From the NCBI GenBank assembly GCA_902491345.1, contig CABUHI010000015.1:1-46458 (forward strand): a stretch of 46,458 nucleotides of DNA, written 5' to 3'. Each line of letters begins with the position of its first letter. The first letter of the stretch is position 1. This document shows positions 15,198-24,377 of the stretch, in pieces. Both the position numbers and the translations under genes were made by a program. The notes beneath the pieces are model-generated. The model had not been told where the DNA came from and did no database searches. It saw nothing but the letters and a program-made list of their open reading frames with translations. This stretch comes from an uncultured Collinsella sp. GTDB taxonomy: Bacteria > Actinomycetota > Coriobacteriia > Coriobacteriales > Coriobacteriaceae.

Positions 15198-17840
15198 ATG
15201 TTAGACCGTTTTACCGATCGCGCGCGTAAGGTCATGTCCATGGCCAAGCAAGAGGCGCTCGATCTACACTCAAATAAGGTGGGCACCGAGCACCTGCTGC
15301 TCGCACTCGCCAAGGAGGACGAGGGTATTGCTGCCGAGGCGCTGCGCTCGCTTGATATCTCCTACGACGACATCATGGACACCCTCAAGGAGGTCCAGAC
15401 CACGGTTCCCGAGCCCAGCGAGGAGACCGAGGCTGCCAAGCTTGCCTTTACGCCGCTCGTCATCAGCGTGATGGAGCGTTCCTTCCGCGTGGCGCGCGAG
15501 AACAACCAGACGTATGTGTCGACCGAGCACCTGCTCATCGGTATCGTCGAAGAGGGCAACGGCATGGCCATGGACATCCTCATGCGCCTGGGTGTGTCGT
15601 CCGCTTCCATTAAAAAAGCCATCGAGAAGCTTACCGCCAAGGATCAGGACAAGAAGCGCCCGCTCGCCGGCGCCGGTGCTGGGCGTCCCGGTGCGGGCCT
15701 GCCGTTCTTTAGCGGCTCGGACGCCTCGCAGCAAAAGGGGAGCGGCGCCGACACGCTCAAGCAGTTCGCCACCAACCTTACGCAGAAAGCGCGCGACGGT
15801 GAGCTCGACCCCGTGATCGGTCGCGAAAAGGAAGTCCAGCGCATGATGGAGATCCTTTCGCGCCGCACCAAGAACAACCCGCTTATCTTGGGCGACCCCG
15901 GTGTGGGCAAGACGGCCATCGTCGAGGGCCTGGCGCAGCAGATTGCTGCCGGCAACGTGCCCGAGAACCTTATGAACCAGAATATCTGGACGCTCGACCT
16001 GCCGGGTCTTGTCGCGGGCGCCAAGTATCGCGGTGAGTTTGAGGAGCGCCTCAAGAACGTGATTCAGGAGGCAACCGAAGCCGACGACGTCATCCTGTTT
16101 ATCGACGAGATGCACACCATCATTGGTGCCGGTTCCGCCGAGGGCTCCATCGATGCAAGTTCCATGCTCAAGCCCGTGCTCGCACGCGGCGCTTTCCAGA
16201 TCATCGGTGCCACCACGGCCGAGGAGTTCCGCAAGTACCTCACCAAGGACCCGGCCTTCGAGCGTCGCTTCCAGACCATCGATGTCGAGGAGCCGAGCGT
16301 CGAGGATACGGTCAAGATCCTGACCGCGCTCAAGCCGCGCTACGAGGAGCACCACCACGTGCGCTACACGCAGGGTGCCATCGAGGCCGCTGCGAACCTC
16401 TCCAACCGCTATATCCAGGATCGCTTCCTGCCCGATAAGGCTATCGACCTCATCGACGAGGCCGGTGCCCGCGCACGCATTGCCGCCAACCGCGCGCCCG
16501 AGCCGGTGCGCGAGGCCGAGCATCGCGTGGAGGAGCTTAAGGCCGCCGCGCAGGAGGCCACCGAGAGCGACGACATGAACAAGGCCGCCGAGATCACCGA
16601 GCAGCAAAAGGCTGCCGAGATTGAGCTCGCCGAGGCCAAGGCTGCCTGGACGGCCGAGCTCGACGCCAGCCCGCTCACCATCGATGTCTCCCAGATTGCC
16701 GACATCGTGTCCGTGACCTCGGGCGTGCCGGTGTCCTCGCTCACCGAGAGCGAGAGCCGCCGCCTGCTGCAGGCCGAAAGCGTGCTCAAGACCCGCATTA
16801 TCGGCCAGGACGAGGCCGTCGAGGCCGTTGCCAAGGCCGTGCGCCGCAGCCGCTCGCCGCTCAAGGACCCGCGTCGCCCCGGCGGCAGCTTTATCTTCCT
16901 GGGCCCCACCGGCACGGGCAAAACCGAGCTCGCCAAGACGCTCGCCGAGTATCTCTTTGGCAGCAAGGACGCGCTCATCAGCTTCGATATGTCGGAGTTT
17001 GGCAGTGAGTTCGAGGTCTCCAAGCTCATCGGTAGCCCCCCGGGCTATGTGGGCCACGACGAGGGCGGTCAGCTCACCAAGGCCGTTCGTCGTCATCCGT
17101 ACTCGGTCGTGCTGTTCGATGAGATCGAGAAGGCGCACCCTGATATCTTCAACATCTTGCTGCAGGTGCTGGAGGAGGGCCGCCTGACCGATAGCCAGGG
17201 CAAGACGGTCGATTTCCGCAACACCGTGATTATCATGACGTCCAACGTGGGCGCCCGCGAGATCGCGCAGGATGCGAGCGTGGGCTTTGGCACCACCGGC
17301 GAGCAGGGTCTCACGTCGAGTGAGATCCGCGGCCGTGCGATGGGCGAGCTCAAACGCCTGTTCCGCCCCGAGTTGCTCAACCGTATCGACGACATTGTGG
17401 TGTTCCAGAAGCTCTCGGGCGAGAACCTGACCAAGATCGCGCACCTGCTGGTGGACGACCTGCGTCAGCGCCTGATTGCCAACGGCATGAACATCAAGCT
17501 CACCGATGCGGCCTATGACAAGATCGTGGCCGAGGGCACCGACCTCACCAACGGTGCGCGTCCGCTGCGCCGCGCCATTCAAAAGCTCATCGAGGACCCG
17601 CTGTCCGAGGAGCTTCTGGCCGGCGAGTGGGGCGAGGGCGATACCGTCCTGTGCGACGTGGCCGATGGCAAGTTTGTCTTTAGCCACGGCACGGGCGAGA
17701 TCCCGGCGCCGCGTCCGGCGGGCGTACTCGGCGGCGATATCGCTCCGGCGGCGCCGCACACCGGAAACGCCGCGCCTGTGAGCAGTGGCGTGAGCTCGGG
17801 TCCCGGCGGCATGATGCAAGCCGGTTCCGGCGCGCTGTAG
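15198..17840 (+). CDS. clpC: ATP-dependent Clp protease ATP-binding subunit ClpC
   Basis: This 880-residue Hsp100 unfoldase feeds proteins to ClpP. The N-domain (about 1-145) has two Clp repeats, MLDRFTDRARKVMSMAKQEA and LVISVMERSFRVARENNQTY. The first AAA+ module has Walker A GDPGVGKT at about residue 232. A coiled M-domain (about 415-490, Glu/Ala-rich) is in the position typical for ClpC. The second module has Walker A GPTGTGKT at about 568. The tail is Gly/Pro/Ala-rich. The ATG at 15198 has AAGAGGA upstream and gives the standard N-terminus. No ctsR or mcsA/B genes are next to it, unlike in Firmicutes. It stands in the conserved lysS-clpC-disA order. Confidence 0.96.
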   Translation: MLDRFTDRARKVMSMAKQEALDLHSNKVGTEHLLLALAKEDEGIAAEALRSLDISYDDIMDTLKEVQTTVPEPSEETEAAKLAFTPLVISVMERSFRVARENNQTYVSTEHLLIGIVEEGNGMAMDILMRLGVSSASIKKAIEKLTAKDQDKKRPLAGAGAGRPGAGLPFFSGSDASQQKGSGADTLKQFATNLTQKARDGELDPVIGREKEVQRMMEILSRRTKNNPLILGDPGVGKTAIVEGLAQQIAAGNVPENLMNQNIWTLDLPGLVAGAKYRGEFEERLKNVIQEATEADDVILFIDEMHTIIGAGSAEGSIDASSMLKPVLARGAFQIIGATTAEEFRKYLTKDPAFERRFQTIDVEEPSVEDTVKILTALKPRYEEHHHVRYTQGAIEAAANLSNRYIQDRFLPDKAIDLIDEAGARARIAANRAPEPVREAEHRVEELKAAAQEATESDDMNKAAEITEQQKAAEIELAEAKAAWTAELDASPLTIDVSQIADIVSVTSGVPVSSLTESESRRLLQAESVLKTRIIGQDEAVEAVAKAVRRSRSPLKDPRRPGGSFIFLGPTGTGKTELAKTLAEYLFGSKDALISFDMSEFGSEFEVSKLIGSPPGYVGHDEGGQLTKAVRRHPYSVVLFDEIEKAHPDIFNILLQVLEEGRLTDSQGKTVDFRNTVIIMTSNVGAREIAQDASVGFGTTGEQGLTSSEIRGRAMGELKRLFRPELLNRIDDIVVFQKLSGENLTKIAHLLVDDLRQRLIANGMNIKLTDAAYDKIVAEGTDLTNGARPLRRAIQKLIEDPLSEELLAGEWGEGDTVLCDVADGKFVFSHGTGEIPAPRPAGVLGGDIAPAAPHTGNAAPVSSGVSSGPGGMMQAGSGAL

Positions 17841-17867
17841 GGCGTGGCGACAATTTGATACGCGTAA

Positions 17868-17900
17868 TCGAGGCGCTCCGGAAAGGGCGCCTCGATTTGT
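17868..17900 (+). terminator. Probable terminator after clpC
   Basis: TCGAGGCGC / GCGCCTCGA with a 10-base loop, followed by a short TTTGT. Confidence 0.6.
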
Positions 17901-18054
17901 AGAGCTGCGGTAGCTGTGACCGTTACGCTATACGGTCCACCGTTAGCCGATGATGCGGGGGCGCTCGGCGTTTTCGACTGGTTTATGCACGCAAAGTCTG
18001 GGAATATACAAGTCGCATGTCTTACTGTCTAACCAGTTGCGCCAAGGAGGCACC

Positions 18055-19512
18055 ATGGACTACAAGATTACCGGCTACGAGCCCGCCCAGCTGTTCCATT
18101 TCTTTGAGGAGGTCAGCGCGATTCCCCGTGGGTCTGGTAACGAGAAGGGCATCAGCGATTTCCTGGTCGCGTTTGCCAAGGAGCGCGGCCTCGATGTGTA
18201 CCAGGACGAGGTCTACAACGTCATCATTCGCAAGCCCGCATCTGCCGGTGCCGAGAATGCTCCGACCGTGATGCTGCAGGGCCACATCGATATGGTGTGC
18301 GACAAGTTGGGCTCCGTTGAGCACGACTTTACGACCGATGGTATCGACCTGGTCGTCAAGGACGGCGTCCTCACCGCTAACGGTACTACGCTGGGCGCTG
18401 ACAACGGCATCGCCGTCGCGCTTATGCTTACTGTGCTCAACGACGATTCGATTGCCCATCCGGCCCTCGAGTGCGTATTTACCACCGACGAGGAGACTGG
18501 CCTGGTCGGCGCCGAGACGCTCGACAAGTCCCAGATTAGCGCCCGCACCATGATTAACCTTGACTCCGAGGAAGAGGGCGTTGCCACCGTCAGCTGCGCC
18601 GGCGGCGTCGTCGTTACCTACACCTGCCCGATCGCGCGCGAGCACAAGACCGGTAGCACCCTCACGCTCGAGATTTCTGGCCTGTTGGGCGGTCACTCCG
18701 GCAGCGATATCCACCTGGAGCGCGGCAACGGCAACCTCATCATGGCCCGCATCATCGACCGCCTGATGATCGCCGGCGAGCCCGCCATCGTTAGCTTTAA
18801 CGGCGGCACCAAGGACAACGCCATCAACCGTGAGTGCAAGGCTGTTCTGGTCTACGCCGACCACGCTGCCGCCGAGGCCGCGGCCCAGATCGCAAAGGGC
18901 ATCATCGCCGACGTCACTGCCGAGCTCGAGGTTTTCGACCCCGGCTTTACCTGCACCGTCGAGATTGCCGACGACGCCGAGGTCGAGGCCATGGACCAGA
19001 AGTCCGCGCTTGCCCTCATCCGCGCCCTGCGTCTTGCCCCTAACGGCGTGATTCGCCGCAACGTCGCCACCGACGGCTCCGTCGAGGTTTCCTCCAACAT
19101 CGGTGTGGTTGCCACTTCTGACGACGAGGTCAAGATCATGCTGTCCCCGCGCTCTTCGATCACCTCGCTGCAGAACGAGTTCAAGGACCGCCTACAGACG
19201 CTGGCCGATGTCTTGGGCTTCGACGCCAAGTTTGAATTCGAGTATCCCGGCTGGAGCTATGCCGAGCATTCGCCGGTCCGCGACGTCTTTGTCGAGAGCT
19301 ATCGCGAGCTCTTTGGCTCCGAGCTGCGCATCGAGTCCATTCACGCCGGCCTTGAGTGCGGCCTGTTTGCCGAGGCCCTGCACGGCCTGGACGCCATCGC
19401 CGTGGGCCCGACGCTCTCCGATGTCCACACCCCGGACGAGAGCATGGAGCTCGCTTCTGCCGAGCGCTTCTACGAGCTGCTCATCGACGTCCTCAAGCGC
19501 CTCGCTGCGTAA
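18055..19512 (+). CDS. pepD: Aminoacyl-histidine dipeptidase (PepD, M20 family)
   Basis: This 485-residue metallopeptidase cleaves unspecific dipeptides including carnosine-type Xaa-His. Zinc-site motifs of M20C are all visible: QGHIDMVCDK (His), LGADNGIAVA (Asp), TDEETGLVGA (catalytic Glu pair), NLDSEEEG (Asp), LECGLF (Glu) and DVHTPDE (His). The length equals that of E. coli PepD. The start at 18055 is set by a perfect AAGGAGG ribosome site at 18044-18050; a longer reading frame to 17950 lacks support. No signal peptide, so it acts in the cytoplasm. It interrupts the clpC-disA neighbourhood. Confidence 0.95.
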   Translation: MDYKITGYEPAQLFHFFEEVSAIPRGSGNEKGISDFLVAFAKERGLDVYQDEVYNVIIRKPASAGAENAPTVMLQGHIDMVCDKLGSVEHDFTTDGIDLVVKDGVLTANGTTLGADNGIAVALMLTVLNDDSIAHPALECVFTTDEETGLVGAETLDKSQISARTMINLDSEEEGVATVSCAGGVVVTYTCPIAREHKTGSTLTLEISGLLGGHSGSDIHLERGNGNLIMARIIDRLMIAGEPAIVSFNGGTKDNAINRECKAVLVYADHAAAEAAAQIAKGIIADVTAELEVFDPGFTCTVEIADDAEVEAMDQKSALALIRALRLAPNGVIRRNVATDGSVEVSSNIGVVATSDDEVKIMLSPRSSITSLQNEFKDRLQTLADVLGFDAKFEFEYPGWSYAEHSPVRDVFVESYRELFGSELRIESIHAGLECGLFAEALHGLDAIAVGPTLSDVHTPDESMELASAERFYELLIDVLKRLAA

Positions 19513-19554
19513 AGGTCGCCTTGGTTAAGCCGCTCTAAAACGGCTGGCTATGAA

Positions 19555-19588
19555 AACGGCCGCCTGGCGTAATGCCGGGCGGCCGTTA
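19555..19588. terminator. Two-way terminator between pepD and mntP
   Basis: AACGGCCGCC.GGC / GCC.GGCGGCCGTT with loop GTAAT sits between two converging genes; T residues follow on both strands. Confidence 0.8.
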
Positions 19589-19592
19589 TTCG

Positions 19593-20171
19593 TTACAGTG
19601 CGAGGATCCCAAGGTGCTCAAGCAAGATCTTAAGCCCGATGAGGACGAGTACGACGCCACCCACGATGGTGGCGGGTTTTTCGTAGCGCGCGCCAAAGGT
19701 GTGGCCGATCGCTACGCCGGCGACGGAGAAGATAAACGTTGTGATGCCAATGAGCGATACGGCGGGAACGATGTCGACCGAAAGCGCGGCGAACGAGATG
19801 CCCACGGCCAGGGCGTCGATTGAGGTGGCGATGGCGAGGATCAGGTACTCGCCCAGTTCAATCTTCTCGGCATCCTTGCCGTCGCCTTCATCCTCGTCTT
19901 CGGTAAAGGCTTCCCACAGCATTTTGCCGCCGATAAAGGCCAATAGGATAAAGGCGATCCAATGGTCGATGGGTCCGATGATGCCCATGAATTGACTGCC
20001 GAGCGCCCATCCGATTACGGGCATGCCGGCCTGAAAGCCGCCAAAGAACAGGCCGAGCACCACGGCGACTTTAAGGTTGATCTTCTTCATGCCGAGACCC
20101 TTGCAGATGGAAACGGCAAAGGCATCCATCGAAAGGCCTACGGCGAGCAACACGAGCTCTGCGAGTCCCAT
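19593..20171 (-). CDS. mntP: Manganese efflux pump MntP
   Basis: This 192-residue protein has six predicted membrane helices in two three-helix halves. Each half carries the conserved Asp signature: GLSMDAFAVSICKGL in helix 1 and ATSIDALAVGISFA in the second half. A Glu/Asp-rich cytoplasmic loop (EDEDEGDGKDAEK) lies between the halves. It exports Mn2+ when the cell is overloaded. The start at 20171 (MGLAEL) follows GAGGGAG; a longer frame would run into the leader. The leader is a yybP-ykoY manganese riboswitch, which supports the assignment independently. Confidence 0.94.
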   Translation of the reverse strand: MGLAELVLLAVGLSMDAFAVSICKGLGMKKINLKVAVVLGLFFGGFQAGMPVIGWALGSQFMGIIGPIDHWIAFILLAFIGGKMLWEAFTEDEDEGDGKDAEKIELGEYLILAIATSIDALAVGISFAALSVDIVPAVSLIGITTFIFSVAGVAIGHTFGARYEKPATIVGGVVLVLIGLKILLEHLGILAL

Positions 20172-20221
20172 AGTCTGGCTCCCTCTCTGCGGGCGGGCCC
20201 GCGTGTACCTCTTGGGGGAGT

Positions 20222-20362
20222 AACAAAAAAGACCCGTGGCGTACGCGTTGCGCGCACAGCCACGAGTCTCGTTCATTAAGGCAAGCCAGGCCGCATCGGC
20301 CAGTGTGTTGACTTGCCGCGCCACCGGAGGCGAACCCGATCACGCGACTACTCCCTCATTTA
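20222..20362 (-). promoter_or_regulatory. yybP-ykoY manganese riboswitch with terminator
   Basis: Read on the minus strand, the leader begins GAGGGAGTAG (20358-20349), passes through GTCAACA and GGCCTGGC, and ends TTAATGAACGAGAC before an expression platform in which GACTCGTGGC can pair with GCCACGGGTC (20240-20231), followed by TTTTTTG. These match the conserved parts of the Mn2+-sensing yybP-ykoY class as I remember it. Mn2+ binding would stabilise the aptamer, free the antiterminator and switch mntP on. Confidence 0.85.
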
Positions 20363-20518
20363 TGCGAATCTCGATGCTACCACATAAGCAGCTCATTTGG
20401 ATTGGGGCTCTCAGCTGTGTTCGCTCATTCTGTAAGCATCGGATTTTGCGGGCGTCACAGGGGCAAACCGTGAGAAACTTATTGACGTTTATGGAGCGTA
20501 TACGATGGGAGCGATGCC

Positions 20519-21586
20519 TTGGATAAGAACGAGCTGCAAAAGCGTATGGAACAGGCCATTCGCCTGACGGCACCTGGCCAGCCGATCCGCACCGCCCTTG
20601 ACATGATCATTGCCGGTCACCTGGGCGCCCTTATCTGCGTCGGCGACACCGAAAACGTGCTCGCCGCCGGCAACGACGGCTTCCCGCTCAACATTTCGTT
20701 CACCTCGAACCGTCTATTCGAGCTCTCCAAGATGGACGGCGCCATCGTCATCGATGGCGACCTCACCCAGATCCTGCGCGCCAACTTCCACCTCAATCCC
20801 GATCCCTCGCTCGCCACGAGTGAGACGGGCATGCGTCACCGTACTGCCGCTCGCATGTCGGTGCTCACCGATGCCATCGTGATCTCGGTCTCGGCCCGTC
20901 GTGCCGTCGTTAACGTGTACGTCCACGGTAAGAGCTACGAGATTCAGCCTGTCACCACCATCATGAGCTCGGTCAACCAGCTCGTCGCCACGCTTCAGAC
21001 CACCCGTCAGTCGCTCGACCGCTCCCTGCTGCGTCTGACGGCCCTCGAGCTCGATGACTACGTTACGCTCGCCGACATCACCGGCATTTTCTCGAGTTTC
21101 GAGATCATGCAACAGGCAAAGACCGAGCTTAAGGATTGTATCGTCAAGCTGGGCAACCAGGGCAAGCTCGTGCAGATGCAGCTCGAGCAGCTCGCTGGCT
21201 CCAGCATGGATACCGAATACGACCTGATGATCCGCGACTATGCGAGCGATTCCTCCGAGGCAAACGCCGAGAAGATTCGTGCAGAGCTCGCTCGCATGAC
21301 GCCTAAGGACCTGTCCGACCCGCAGCACGTGGCGGCAGTTCTGGGCTATGACGACCTGGACGAGGACTCCGTCATGACGCCGCTGGGCCTGCGCACGCTT
21401 TCGCGCGTGTCCGTCGTGCGCGACGGCGTGGCCGAGAAGATCGTCGACGAGTACGGCTCGCTGCAGGAGCTCATGGACGACATCAGCGAGGATCCGGAGC
21501 GCCTGGGCGACTTTGGCGTCAACAACCCTGCCATTCTTGCGGACTCGCTGTACCGCATGAAGGGCACCAAACAGGGGAACGCATAA
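20519..21586 (+). CDS. disA: DNA-integrity scanning diadenylate cyclase DisA
   Basis: This 355-residue protein makes cyclic di-AMP from two ATP and scans DNA for branched lesions. The DAC domain shows the catalytic motifs DGA (SKMDGAIVIDGD, about residue 75) and RHR (SETGMRHRTAARM, about residue 105). A central helical spine and a C-terminal helix-hairpin-helix region follow. It starts with TTG, 7 bases after GGGAG; the alternative ATG ten codons later has no ribosome site. It overlaps ispD by one base (TAATG), so they are translationally coupled. radA, often next to disA, is not here. Confidence 0.94.
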   Translation: MDKNELQKRMEQAIRLTAPGQPIRTALDMIIAGHLGALICVGDTENVLAAGNDGFPLNISFTSNRLFELSKMDGAIVIDGDLTQILRANFHLNPDPSLATSETGMRHRTAARMSVLTDAIVISVSARRAVVNVYVHGKSYEIQPVTTIMSSVNQLVATLQTTRQSLDRSLLRLTALELDDYVTLADITGIFSSFEIMQQAKTELKDCIVKLGNQGKLVQMQLEQLAGSSMDTEYDLMIRDYASDSSEANAEKIRAELARMTPKDLSDPQHVAAVLGYDDLDEDSVMTPLGLRTLSRVSVVRDGVAEKIVDEYGSLQELMDDISEDPERLGDFGVNNPAILADSLYRMKGTKQGNA

Positions 21587-22314
21587 TGGCGCCCGTATGC
21601 GCCGTGGTCGTTGCCGGCGGCAGCGGTCAGCGCTTTGGAAATCCCGGCGGCAAGCAGCTCGTTAACGTGGCGGGCCGTCCGCTCATGAGCTGGTCAATCC
21701 GCGCGTTCGATCGTAGCGATAAGGTCGGCCACATCGTCGTGGTTTGTCCTGCCGAGCGCCGTGCCGAGATGCGCCGCCTGGCCATCGACCCGTTTGACTA
21801 TGACACGCCCATCAGCTTTGCCGATGCCGGCGATACCCGTCAGGATTCCACCCGTGCCGGCGTGCATGCGGCTCCGGCGGGCTTTGAATACGTTGCCATT
21901 CACGATGGCGCTCGTCCGCTCATTACGACCGAGGCCATCGACCACGCTATCGACGTGCTCGTGAGCGACCGTGCCCTCGATGGTGTCGTGTGCGGCCAGC
22001 CTGCCATCGACACGCTCAAGATCGTCGATGGCGACAACATCGTCGAGACGCCGCCGCGTGAGCTCTATTGGGCCGCGCAGACGCCGCAGATCTTTAGCGT
22101 CGATGCTATGAAGCGCGCTCACGCCGCTGCTATTGCCGAGGGCTTTATCGGTACCGATGATTCGTCGTTGGTCGAGCGCATGGGCGGACGCGTCCGCTGC
22201 GTCCAGAGCCCGCGCGACAACCTTAAGGTGACGGTGCCCGAGGACTTGCGTCCCGTAACCGCGATTCTGCTTGGCCGCATGGCCGAGGGAGAGGACCTTC
22301 CCCATGTTCAGTAA
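21586..22314 (+). CDS. ispD: 2-C-methyl-D-erythritol 4-phosphate cytidylyltransferase
   Basis: This 242-residue enzyme joins MEP and CTP in the third step of the MEP pathway. The CTP-binding loop VVVAGGSGQRFG is at the N-terminus; other marks are HDGARPLIT, AAQTPQIF and VTVPEDL at the end. The ATG overlaps the disA stop by one base, and the gene overlaps ispF by 11 bases, so disA-ispD-ispF-cysS read as one tightly packed operon. Confidence 0.95.
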   Translation: MAPVCAVVVAGGSGQRFGNPGGKQLVNVAGRPLMSWSIRAFDRSDKVGHIVVVCPAERRAEMRRLAIDPFDYDTPISFADAGDTRQDSTRAGVHAAPAGFEYVAIHDGARPLITTEAIDHAIDVLVSDRALDGVVCGQPAIDTLKIVDGDNIVETPPRELYWAAQTPQIFSVDAMKRAHAAAIAEGFIGTDDSSLVERMGGRVRCVQSPRDNLKVTVPEDLRPVTAILLGRMAEGEDLPHVQ

Positions 22315-22798
22315 CCTGCGCATTGGCCATGGCTACGACGTTCACCGTCTGGTGGAGGGGCGTCGATGTATCATCGGCGGTGTCGATATTCCCTACGAGC
22401 GTGGCCTGCTGGGCCACTCGGATGCCGATGTGCTCGCGCACGCCTTGGCCGACGCCATTCTGGGCGCCTGCCGCGGGGGAGACATCGGCAAGCTATTCCC
22501 CGATACCGACCCCGCCTATGAGGGTGCCGATTCGATGGTGCTGCTCGCTCGCGTGATGGACTACGCGCGCGAGCTGGGCTTCGAGTTTGTCGATGCCGAT
22601 TGCACCATTGCCTGCCAGCAGCCTAAGATCACCCCGCACCGCGATGCCATGCGTGCCAACCTTGCCCATGCCCTGGGCGTTGACGTCGAAAACGTGGGCG
22701 TCGCCGCCACTACGACCGAAAAGCTCGGTTGGGAAGGCCAGGGCGAGGGAATCGGCGCCTGGGCCGTCTGCCTGCTACAGAAAACCGTTAAGGAGTAA
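22304..22798 (+). CDS. ispF: 2-C-methyl-D-erythritol 2,4-cyclodiphosphate synthase
   Basis: This 164-residue trimeric zinc enzyme closes the cyclodiphosphate in the MEP pathway. Family motifs are GHGYDVHRLVEG (zinc Asp/His) and GLLGHSDADVLAHALADAILGA near the N-terminus, LFPDTDP, and TTEKLGWEGQGEGIGAWA at the C-terminus. The ATG at 22304 lies inside the end of ispD and gives the normal length; an in-frame start at 22271 would add 11 residues of unrelated sequence. cysS begins three bases after the stop. Confidence 0.95.
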   Translation: MFSNLRIGHGYDVHRLVEGRRCIIGGVDIPYERGLLGHSDADVLAHALADAILGACRGGDIGKLFPDTDPAYEGADSMVLLARVMDYARELGFEFVDADCTIACQQPKITPHRDAMRANLAHALGVDVENVGVAATTTEKLGWEGQGEGIGAWAVCLLQKTVKE

Positions 22799-22801
22799 CG
22801 A

Positions 22802-24268
22802 ATGCGTATCTACAACAGCGCTACCCATAAAAAGGAAGAGTTCCAGCCCATCGAGTCCGGCAAGGTCCGCATGTACGTGTGCGGCCCCACGGTCTACGAC
22901 AACATCCACATCGGCAATGCCCGCACGTTCATCAGCTTTGACGTGATTCGTCGCTGGCTCATCGCGAGCGGCTACGAGGTCACGTTCGCCCAGAACCTCA
23001 CCGATGTCGATGACAAGATCATCAAGCGCGCCAACGAGCAGGGCCGCACTGCCGCCGAGGTCGCGACGGAGTTCTCGGACAAGTTCATCGGCGTCATGCG
23101 CGCCGCCAACGTGCTCGATCCCGATGTGCGCCCCCGCGCCACCAAGGAGATCGGCCCCATGATCGCCATGATCAAGACGCTTATCGAGCAGGGCCACGCT
23201 TACGCAGCCGATAACGGCGATGTGTACTTTGCCGTGCGCAGCGATCCCAACTATGGTCAGGTCTCGGGCCGCAACATCGACGACCTTATGGTTGGCGCGC
23301 GCATCGAGGAGAACGAGGACAAGAACGACCCGCTCGACTTTGCCCTGTGGAAGGCCGCCAAGCCCGGCGAGCCCAGCTGGCCGAGCCCCTGGGGCGAGGG
23401 CCGTCCCGGTTGGCACACCGAGTGCGCCGCCATGGTGCATCGCTACCTGGGTACTCCGATCGACATCCACGGCGGCGGCTCCGATCTTGCCTTCCCGCAT
23501 CACGAGAACGAGTGCGCTCAGGCCACCTGCGCCTGGCACCAGGGCTTCTCCAACACCTGGATGCACACGGGCATGCTGCTGGTCGACGGCGAGAAGATGT
23601 CCAAGTCGCTTGGTAACTTCTTTACGCTGGCCGAGGTCCTCGAGCAGCACTCCGCTGCCGCCCTGCGTTTGCTGATGCTGCAGACGAGCTATCGCTCACC
23701 GCTCGACTTTTCTTGGGAGCGCCTGGAGGGTGCCGAGAACTCGCTCACGCGTATCGCCGGTACGGTCGAGAACCTGCGCTGGGCTGCGAACCACGCGACG
23801 GCCGATGCCGATGAGGCAGCATCCGAGGCGTTTGCCGCCAAGGCCGCCGAGACCCGCGCCACCTTTAAGGAGTGCATGGACGACGACTTTAACACCGCTG
23901 GTGCCATGGGTGCCGTCTTTGGCTTTGTGACCGAGTGCAACCAGTACCTGGAGCAGGCCGGTGACGCTGCCGACAAGGCCGCAGTCCTGGCTGCCGCCGA
24001 TACGCTGGCCGAGCTGCTCGATACGTTTGGCGTCGAGCTTCCCGAGCCCAAGGTGGAGCTGCCGCTGGGTCTGCTGGGTGTTGCCGCCGGTTTGGTTGCC
24101 TATACGGGCGACGACGTGGACGAGGCTGCTGCCAAGATTCTCGAGGCCCGCGCCGAGGCCCGTGCCGCCAAGAACTGGGATCTGGCCGACGCCATCCGCG
24201 ACCAGCTCAAGGACCTGGGCCTCACCATTGAGGATACCGCCGCCGGCACCCGTATCAAATCTCTCTAA
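22802..24268 (+). CDS. cysS: Cysteinyl-tRNA synthetase
   Basis: This 488-residue class I synthetase charges tRNA-Cys. The HIGH motif appears as HIGN in YVCGPTVYDNIHIGNARTF (with the zinc Cys), further zinc ligands lie in WHTECAAM and FPHHENE, and the KMSKS loop is KMSKSLGN near residue 265. The C-terminal helical anticodon region is Ala-rich. It is the last gene of the disA operon before two tandem copies of the branched palindromic element, which begin six bases after its stop. Confidence 0.96.
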   Translation: MRIYNSATHKKEEFQPIESGKVRMYVCGPTVYDNIHIGNARTFISFDVIRRWLIASGYEVTFAQNLTDVDDKIIKRANEQGRTAAEVATEFSDKFIGVMRAANVLDPDVRPRATKEIGPMIAMIKTLIEQGHAYAADNGDVYFAVRSDPNYGQVSGRNIDDLMVGARIEENEDKNDPLDFALWKAAKPGEPSWPSPWGEGRPGWHTECAAMVHRYLGTPIDIHGGGSDLAFPHHENECAQATCAWHQGFSNTWMHTGMLLVDGEKMSKSLGNFFTLAEVLEQHSAAALRLLMLQTSYRSPLDFSWERLEGAENSLTRIAGTVENLRWAANHATADADEAASEAFAAKAAETRATFKECMDDDFNTAGAMGAVFGFVTECNQYLEQAGDAADKAAVLAAADTLAELLDTFGVELPEPKVELPLGLLGVAAGLVAYTGDDVDEAAAKILEARAEARAAKNWDLADAIRDQLKDLGLTIEDTAAGTRIKSL

Positions 24269-24274
24269 TCCCCG

Positions 24275-24376
24275 CGGGTTTCCCAAGTACCCGACCTTGC
24301 CGTTCAAACCGTCGCTCGCGTACTCAAGTACGCGTCGCTCCTCTTTCACGGCAATCTCGGGCACTTGGAAAACCCG
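24275..24376 (+). repeat. Branched palindromic element, copy 2
   Basis: Outer stem CGGGTTT.CCAAGT.CCCGA (24275-24294) with its complement (24357-24376), 18 pairs with two mismatches. Middle stem TTGCCGT (24297-24303) with ACGGCAA (24348-24354). Inner stem CGCGTAC / GTACGCG (24317-24334) around TCAA. Sequence outside the stems (CCTTGCC, TTCAA, CGTCG, CTCCTCTTTCA, GGCAATCT) is shared with copy 3. Confidence 0.85.
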
Positions 24377-24377
24377 T

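Noticed and set aside
15270..17819. Very long open frame antisense to clpC
   Set aside because: G+C-rich codon bias in the true gene keeps the opposite frame free of stops; clpC itself is certain. The same holds for long antisense frames over asnB, lysS, tuf and disA.
20482..20506. TTGACG with TATACG or TACGAT as the disA promoter
   Set aside because: Spacers of 11-13 bases are too short for a sigma-70-type promoter.
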